DNA of 64,000 bases from Anaerococcus octavius (GTDB lineage Bacteria > Bacillota > Clostridia > Tissierellales > Peptoniphilaceae), in contig NZ_UFTA01000002.1 of assembly GCF_900445265.1 (NCBI RefSeq), positions 1,302,001 through 1,366,000 of the forward strand, given 5' to 3'. Made by a program: the position numbers and the translations under genes. The notes below the pieces were generated by a model. It saw only the letters and a list, made by a program, of their open reading frames with translations. It was not told the origin of the DNA and did no database searches. Positions 61,789 through 64,000 of the stretch are shown in pieces. Within the stretch, counting starts at the first letter, position 1. Each line of letters starts with the position of its first letter.

Positions 61789-62541
61789 ATGGTAAATATT
61801 TTAAAAGCTGAAATTTTAAAAGAAAAAAGATCTGCAAATGCAAAAATACTTTTACTAACACCCATAATTTTTATAGTATTTAATCTACTAATGAATATGT
61901 TAATGACCCCTAATTCTGAGGGACACAGCTATTTACTAGCAACAGCTTTTAACTGGTTTCCTCTATTAATATTACCAATAGTAATTAGCCTACTTGTTAC
62001 AAATATATTAGCAAAAGAAAAGCAAAGTCAGTTAAATTTACAAAAAAGTATGGGTTTAGATAGAAAAAAGATAAAACTTATCAAATCTTTTTTAGTACTT
62101 ATAGAAGTTTTTGTAATAGTTATGGTATCAATACTTATAATTTATCTAATTGCTAATTTTATATTAAAAGAAAATACAAGTTTTGTTATGCTTTTAAAGG
62201 CAGGAGTAGTTTTATTCATTGGGTCCTTGCCACTAGTAGGATTTTCATTTTTTATAATGAGCTTAACTAAGAAAAACTTTATAGTGCTAATATTAAATTT
62301 TATTTTATCAATCATAGCCCCAATCCCAGCTGCAGAAGATTTGTGGAAATTTTATCCTTGGTCTTATAGTTTAAGGATGCTAGCACCAATTGTAGGAGTG
62401 CACCCAAACGGAACATTTTTAGACATAAATTCACCCCTATGGGATAAAAGTGTAATAACTTTAGGAATCATACTGAGTCTTGGTGTTTACATTTTGTTTA
62501 TGGTTTTATCTATAAATAGAAAGGATAAGGAAAATGCTTAA
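61789..62541 (+). CDS. ABC transporter permease 1 (lantibiotic immunity type)
   Basis: A 250-residue ABC-2 permease with six helices. KAEILKEKRSANAKILLL at the N-terminus and the layout of two half-domains fit NukE/NisE-type subunits. It starts 1 bp after the ATPase stop with AAGAAGG upstream; a longer frame running into the ATPase gene is rejected. It overlaps the next permease by 8 bp (ATGCTTAA). Confidence 0.85.
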   Translation: MVNILKAEILKEKRSANAKILLLTPIIFIVFNLLMNMLMTPNSEGHSYLLATAFNWFPLLILPIVISLLVTNILAKEKQSQLNLQKSMGLDRKKIKLIKSFLVLIEVFVIVMVSILIIYLIANFILKENTSFVMLLKAGVVLFIGSLPLVGFSFFIMSLTKKNFIVLILNFILSIIAPIPAAEDLWKFYPWSYSLRMLAPIVGVHPNGTFLDINSPLWDKSVITLGIILSLGVYILFMVLSINRKDKENA

Positions 62542-63268
62542 TATAATTAAATCTAACTGGTTAAGAACAAAAAGGCAGCCCATAAGGTGGTTTTTATTTC
62601 TTGCCCCAATATTATATGCCCTAGCATTTTCTATTTATATACTAGGGCCAAATAGCTTCGATGGTGTAGAAATATATGCTTTTTTTGAAACTTTTGCTAT
62701 TTTAGCAACTTTTTCCTTAAGCTTTTTTGTACCCATGCTTTACGAAGCAGATAAAAATGCGAGTTTTTATACCAATGACATAAAATTTGGCATAAGCCGC
62801 AAAAAGACCCTTGTGGCAAAATTTTTGCTAATTGGTCTTTTGTATGCTTTAATTATTTTAATAGCAAGTATTATTTTTCTAGGAATTTGGATGATTTTTA
62901 AAAACAAAGCTATAAACGCAGGTGAATTTTTGATTTTAATGGTCCTAGTATTTTTTACAAGCATTCCCCTTATTCCAATCTACCAATATTTAAATTTAAA
63001 GTATGGCCAAAGTGGAACAATTATACTAGGAATTTTTCTAACGCTTGCAGCAATTTTGCTGGGTACAACTGGACTTGGAGCTTTGATTTGGAAATTTTTG
63101 CCCTTTGTTTGGCCTATAAAATTAATATATTTACTAGTCCATGGGGTAGTATATTTAAAAGTTTGCCTAAAATTTATTGGCCTTGGGATAGTTATTAGTA
63201 TTATTTTTCTAATTGTTGTAGCAAACTGGTTTAATAAATGGGATGTATACTCAAAAACGGAGGATTAA
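62534..63268 (+). CDS. ABC transporter permease 2 (lantibiotic immunity type)
   Basis: A 244-residue six-helix permease beginning NIIKSNWLRTKRQPIRWF, then helices at about 18-37, 48-68, 95-115, 125-147, 160-180 and 210-232. Pairs with permease 1 as NisE/NisG-type partners. Substrate unknown; peptide antibiotic self-protection or sensing is inferred from the neighbouring regulator. Confidence 0.85.
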   Translation: MLNIIKSNWLRTKRQPIRWFLFLAPILYALAFSIYILGPNSFDGVEIYAFFETFAILATFSLSFFVPMLYEADKNASFYTNDIKFGISRKKTLVAKFLLIGLLYALIILIASIIFLGIWMIFKNKAINAGEFLILMVLVFFTSIPLIPIYQYLNLKYGQSGTIILGIFLTLAAILLGTTGLGALIWKFLPFVWPIKLIYLLVHGVVYLKVCLKFIGLGIVISIIFLIVVANWFNKWDVYSKTED

Positions 63269-63937
63269 ATGAAAATCTTACTTATCGATGATGATAAAGA
63301 TCTTACAAATTTGATAAAAAATACCTTAAAAAAAGAATATGAAGTAGAAGTTTGTAATGATGTTTCATCCATTAATCCCAATATTTTTACAGAGTTTAAC
63401 CTAATTATCCTCGATATAATGATGCCAAAAATGGATGGTTTTCAGTTTTTAGAAAAATATAGGGATATGATTGATGTCCCTATTATCCTTCTAACAGCCA
63501 AAGATTTTGAAAATGATAAGCTAGAAGGCTTTGCCCTTGGCGCAGATGATTATATAACAAAACCATTTTCAATAAATGAACTTCGCGCAAGGGTAGCGGC
63601 ACATCTTAGACGTGAAAAAAGAGAAAAGCACCAGCGTTTGTTAGATTATCCTATATCTTGTGATTTGTTAGCAGCAAATTTTTACTTTAAGGAAAGCGAA
63701 ATAAAGCTAACAAAAAGCGAGTATGACATATGTAAGCTACTATTAAAAAATAAGGGCCAAGTTTTTACCAAGGAAAATATTTATACATTGGTATACGGTT
63801 ATGATGCTGAAGGTGATAGTCAAACTTCCATAACCGAACGTATAAAGCTAATTAGAAATAAATTTGGAAAATACAAAGTTAACCCTATAAAAACAATCTG
63901 GGGAGTAGGATACAAATGGGAAATAGAAAATCTTTAG
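63269..63937 (+). CDS. OmpR-family response regulator
   Basis: A 222-residue regulator: receiver domain (1-115) with the acidic pair LLIDDDKD, phospho-Asp in LIILDIMMPKMDGF near residue 51, the Thr in ILLTAKD and the Lys in TKPFSINELRARV; winged-helix DNA-binding domain (about 130-222) with LTKSEYDICKLLLKNKGQVF and the end TIWGVGYKWE. GGAGGATTAA precedes the ATG, 0 bp after the permease stop. Likely controls the exporter genes. Confidence 0.95.
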   Translation: MKILLIDDDKDLTNLIKNTLKKEYEVEVCNDVSSINPNIFTEFNLIILDIMMPKMDGFQFLEKYRDMIDVPIILLTAKDFENDKLEGFALGADDYITKPFSINELRARVAAHLRREKREKHQRLLDYPISCDLLAANFYFKESEIKLTKSEYDICKLLLKNKGQVFTKENIYTLVYGYDAEGDSQTSITERIKLIRNKFGKYKVNPIKTIWGVGYKWEIENL

Positions 63938-64000
63938 GCTCATTAATAAGTAAATATGCAATATTAGAGATAATTTATTCAGCATTTGTACTTATATTTT
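63916..64000 (+). CDS. Sensor histidine kinase, N-terminal start only
   Basis: The gene starts inside the regulator gene (22-bp overlap) with GGAGTAGGATACA upstream. The visible protein begins MGNRKSLGSLISKYAILE and enters a membrane helix at the window edge. Overlap with a response regulator makes the partner kinase the obvious identity, but no kinase motif is visible yet. Confidence 0.7.
   Translation, partial: MGNRKSLGSLISKYAILEIIYSAFVLIF

Noticed and set aside
1..64000. CRISPR array
   Set aside because: No series of short regularly spaced direct repeats; the repeats seen are single dyads or pairs.
1..64000. tRNA or rRNA genes, including a tRNA att site for the element
   Set aside because: No cloverleaf or GGTTCGAATC-type T-loop context was recognised; the element uses guaA instead.

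Overview
The window is low-GC Firmicutes DNA with Gram-positive promoters and ribosome binding sites. It is most likely from the Tissierellia/Peptoniphilaceae (an Anaerococcus-like anaerobic coccus). Pointers are the 1425-residue 2-hydroxyacyl-CoA dehydratase activator-like protein, the PTS-linked DhaKLM kinase, a flotillin-nfeD-phoH-ybeY-dgk/PAP2-cdd-era-recO-glyQS superoperon and the AT-rich codon use. The genus is inferred from gene content, not from a marker gene.

Layout: 1-6181 (minus): an ABC exporter pair running off the left edge, then uvrB-uvrA and a small acidic protein. 6394-8360: dhaKLM. 8448-9092: a PepSY-like lipoprotein. 9131-11644 (minus): three very small membrane proteins, two of them too short to notice easily, behind an ABC ATPase/permease pair. 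11758-12759: an ornithine cyclodeaminase family enzyme. 12767-21350: a metal-efflux island holding two paralogous modules (SmtB/CzrA-type repressor, free HMA protein, P1B ATPase) with an IS1182-family element in front of the first and a second, nonsense-mutated one between them. 21370-21720: two degenerate dyad repeats. 22545-25570: TPP-riboswitch-controlled thiSFGH. 25592-30594 (minus): CPBP protease, ABC-F protein behind a leader-peptide attenuator, a lipoprotein, an apparently frameshifted membrane protein, a methyltransferase and a membrane protein of unknown role.

30886-41931 is an 11.05 kb integrative mobilizable element in the 3' end of guaA. It is bounded by a 14-bp direct repeat (TATTCCCATTCAAT) and carries a tyrosine integrase, a DUF3173 protein, a relaxase gene broken into three frames, a TcpA/FtsK-type ATPase, small mobilization-associated genes, a divergently transcribed possible regulator, a dead ISL3-family element, a merRA mercury-resistance operon with a textbook 20-bp-spacer MerR promoter, and an orphan restriction specificity subunit.

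41917-60902 is core chromosome on the minus strand: guaA, ppsR, glyS, glyQ, recO, era, cdd, a DgkA-PAP2 fusion, ybeY, phoH, an unknown protein, floA, nfeD, fni, an LCP ligase, a PPOX-fold protein and the 1425-residue protein. 61089-64000 is an ABC exporter with a response regulator and the start of its sensor kinase, typical of peptide-antibiotic resistance modules.

Points that merit most attention: the guaA element and its hairpin-rich relaxase/TcpA junction (candidate oriT), the ABC-F attenuator, a probable AUU start in phoH, and the duplicated zinc-efflux modules. I saw no tRNA, rRNA or CRISPR array.
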